Assembly (NCBI GenBank): GCA_024305405.1
Contig: JAKNDB010000087.1
Location: 7,256,501 to 7,320,500 of the forward strand
Origin: Dirofilaria immitis
Taxonomy: Eukaryota; Nematoda; Chromadorea; Rhabditida; Onchocercidae
Reading direction: 5' to 3'
DNA length: 64,000 nt
Below the pieces are notes generated by a model. The model was not told the DNA's origin. It worked only from the letters and a program-made list of their open reading frames with translations, and ran no database searches. How positions within the stretch are numbered: position 1 is the stretch's first letter; each line of letters opens with the position of its first letter. Below, piece after piece: positions 62,349-64,000 of the stretch. The translations under genes were made by a program, and so were the position numbers.

Positions 62349-64000
62349 ATTGAATATTGAATGATAATGATAAATGAATTGAGGAAGTAACTGAATAAAT
62401 GAGAAAAATGGTTGTATATATATGGGAAGGTTGTCAGCATTATTACCGCAACTACCCATCATCCATTTTCGATTCTCTTCTCATCTTCTTTCTTTTTCTC
62501 AAATTTTTCCATACTCATTTTGCATTCGTTTTTCATAGCATCGTCGTATCCATCCATACTAGTTTGACACATCATACATCGCCACATATTGTCATCTTTG
62601 TTTATCACAATTACTACTTCGATCAATTATATGCTTAAAATTTTCCTTAACACTTCAATCCCTCCTTCTTTTCTCTTATCTTTATTGTCATTTGTCAAAT
62701 CTTTGCTTCAATTTTTAACAATTTTTTCAAATATTTGCTTAAATTTTTAATTAATTACAATACAATCTCTTCGCCCATTTTATTTGTGAAATTAATTTTA
62801 TTTATTGAATTGTTAAAATATTGATATACATCATGGAATTGTAAATGTCCGTCATATGATCGATGGTATTTAAGATAATCCATTTGTAAGGCTTATGCAT
62901 TATATAACTAATCAGTGATTCACTGATTAAAATTAATGATTACGACTACAGCTTTTTTATCGTTAAAGTGAAATTTTGTTGATATCATTTATTGTTAATT
63001 TAATTTAATCAGCTTATTTTTTTAAATTAATAATGTTTGATTATGACAGCGAAAAATAATGAGGTATTCTGACGAATATATTGAAGGAGTGATAATCGAT
63101 TACAGATTCAGTCATCTTTTACTACACACTAACTTATACCATATTCTACCATAATTGATAATCACACTGTATGTTAGCATACAAATTCCATATTAACTTT
63201 TTTTAACTAATCATCCCATCAATTTAATTAACTTAAATATAATCTAATATCTCGTAAGCATGGGATACCAATAATTAGACGTACCTATTGGAACTTGTTG
63301 AAAAAATAATAACGATTAATGTTTAAGAAAAGAAGATTTGTGATTTTTTACAACTGTCGTAAATAAATCAAAAGATTATATTTTATTCTATTTGTCTAAA
63401 AAATTATTTCATATGGAACGATATATGTGCAATATATTTACACCTAATGTTAAGATGTATATCAAATATCAAAATGTGAAGAAAAACCAATTAAAAAATA
63501 GTATTTGTAAATGTTAATAGTGCTTACAATCTAAATTTAATTTATATATATTAATCGAATTTTATACTTAGCTGAAATACAATTCATATTAATTTCAGAT
63601 ATAAGTTTTTAAATGATATAGGAAGGAAAAAGCGATAATTCAATGTGTTAGCAAAATAATTCACCAATTGCTTATAATTTCCTTCATTAATTTATTATCA
63701 TTTGAAATTTGTTAGGATATAGTGGAATGAAAAATGATTGCAAAAGGAAAAAAGCAGAAGGTAAAAAAAACAAGAAATTTTGGCAGTAAAATTAGAAAAC
63801 ATATCATAAAAACATTAATGCATTTCTTTCATGCTTTGATTTAAAAAAGAAAAATTGTCCCAAATTAATAATAATCCAAATTTGTTGATTTTATTAAATT
63901 AACATTCCACATCGATGAACAAATAATGAAATGTAGCTGATATGTTAAAATTTTTTGATTGAAATAATTTCTTTTCAAAAAAATTATCTCAATTTAAAAA

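Larger units (their letters stand above)
46000..64000. other. AT-rich stretch with a few islets and no confirmed gene
   Basis: Contains a GNT-codon patch (46040-46190), TA tracts, a GC-richer islet at 55120-55242 and adjoining palindromes at 58906-58960. It also contains the longest ORF of the window (60195-60551, minus), a 48-bp duplication (61408-61503) and a cluster of octamer-like motifs (62273-62348). Each is listed separately. I could not show any of it to be an exon of the LAR-type gene. Confidence 0.6.

Noticed and set aside
1..64000. tRNA, rRNA, snRNA, CRISPR array, long transposon ORF or viral gene
   Set aside because: I looked for tRNA T-loop words, U-snRNA 5' ends, spaced direct repeats and transposase or reverse-transcriptase motifs and saw none that hold up. 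A covariance-model or repeat-library search would be decisive.

Overview
This is a very AT-rich eukaryotic window (roughly three-quarters A+T by eye). It has no bacterial gene organisation, operons, rRNA or tRNA genes. The one gene I can establish lies on the minus strand at about 10.36-21.59 kb. It is the 5' (N-terminal extracellular) part of a LAR-type receptor protein tyrosine phosphatase, the family of C. elegans ptp-3, Drosophila Lar and vertebrate PTPRF/PTPRD/PTPRS. It is split into at least 17 small exons with short U-rich acceptors and GTAAG/GTTAG donors. That, the base composition and the microsatellite load suggest a nematode, perhaps a filarial or other spirurid. The species assignment is inference.

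Layout. 21.82-21.59 kb: a compositionally distinct 5' UTR with a small upstream ORF. 21.59-21.51 kb: signal-peptide exon. 20.98-17.07 kb: six exons for three Ig domains. 15.76-10.81 kb: nine exons for four fibronectin III (FN3) domains. 10.39-10.36 kb: a 30-nt exon for the FN4-FN5 linker. The remaining FN3 domains, the transmembrane segment and both phosphatase domains are not visible. 1-10.36 kb looks like one long intron, continuing off the left edge. 21.82-64 kb is 42 kb without a gene I can defend: intergenic DNA, or a long 5' intron/regulatory region, with microsatellites, palindromes, short duplications and a few islets of higher GC.

The conceptual protein (about 765 codons visible) is collinear with vertebrate LAR. 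Its reading frame is broken at three places, and each break is mended by one extra A in a run of five A. Splice sites and codons are otherwise intact, so missed homopolymer bases in the assembly are more likely than gene decay. Two symmetric microexons (45/48 nt in FN1, 24/30 nt between FN4 and FN5) have tandem acceptors and suggest regulated microexon splicing. An intron of more than 10 kb directly after FN4 would suit an internal promoter for a short isoform lacking the Ig domains.

Most open frames of 60 codons or more outside this gene are about as numerous as chance predicts at this composition. I therefore list only those with some further signal, at low confidence.
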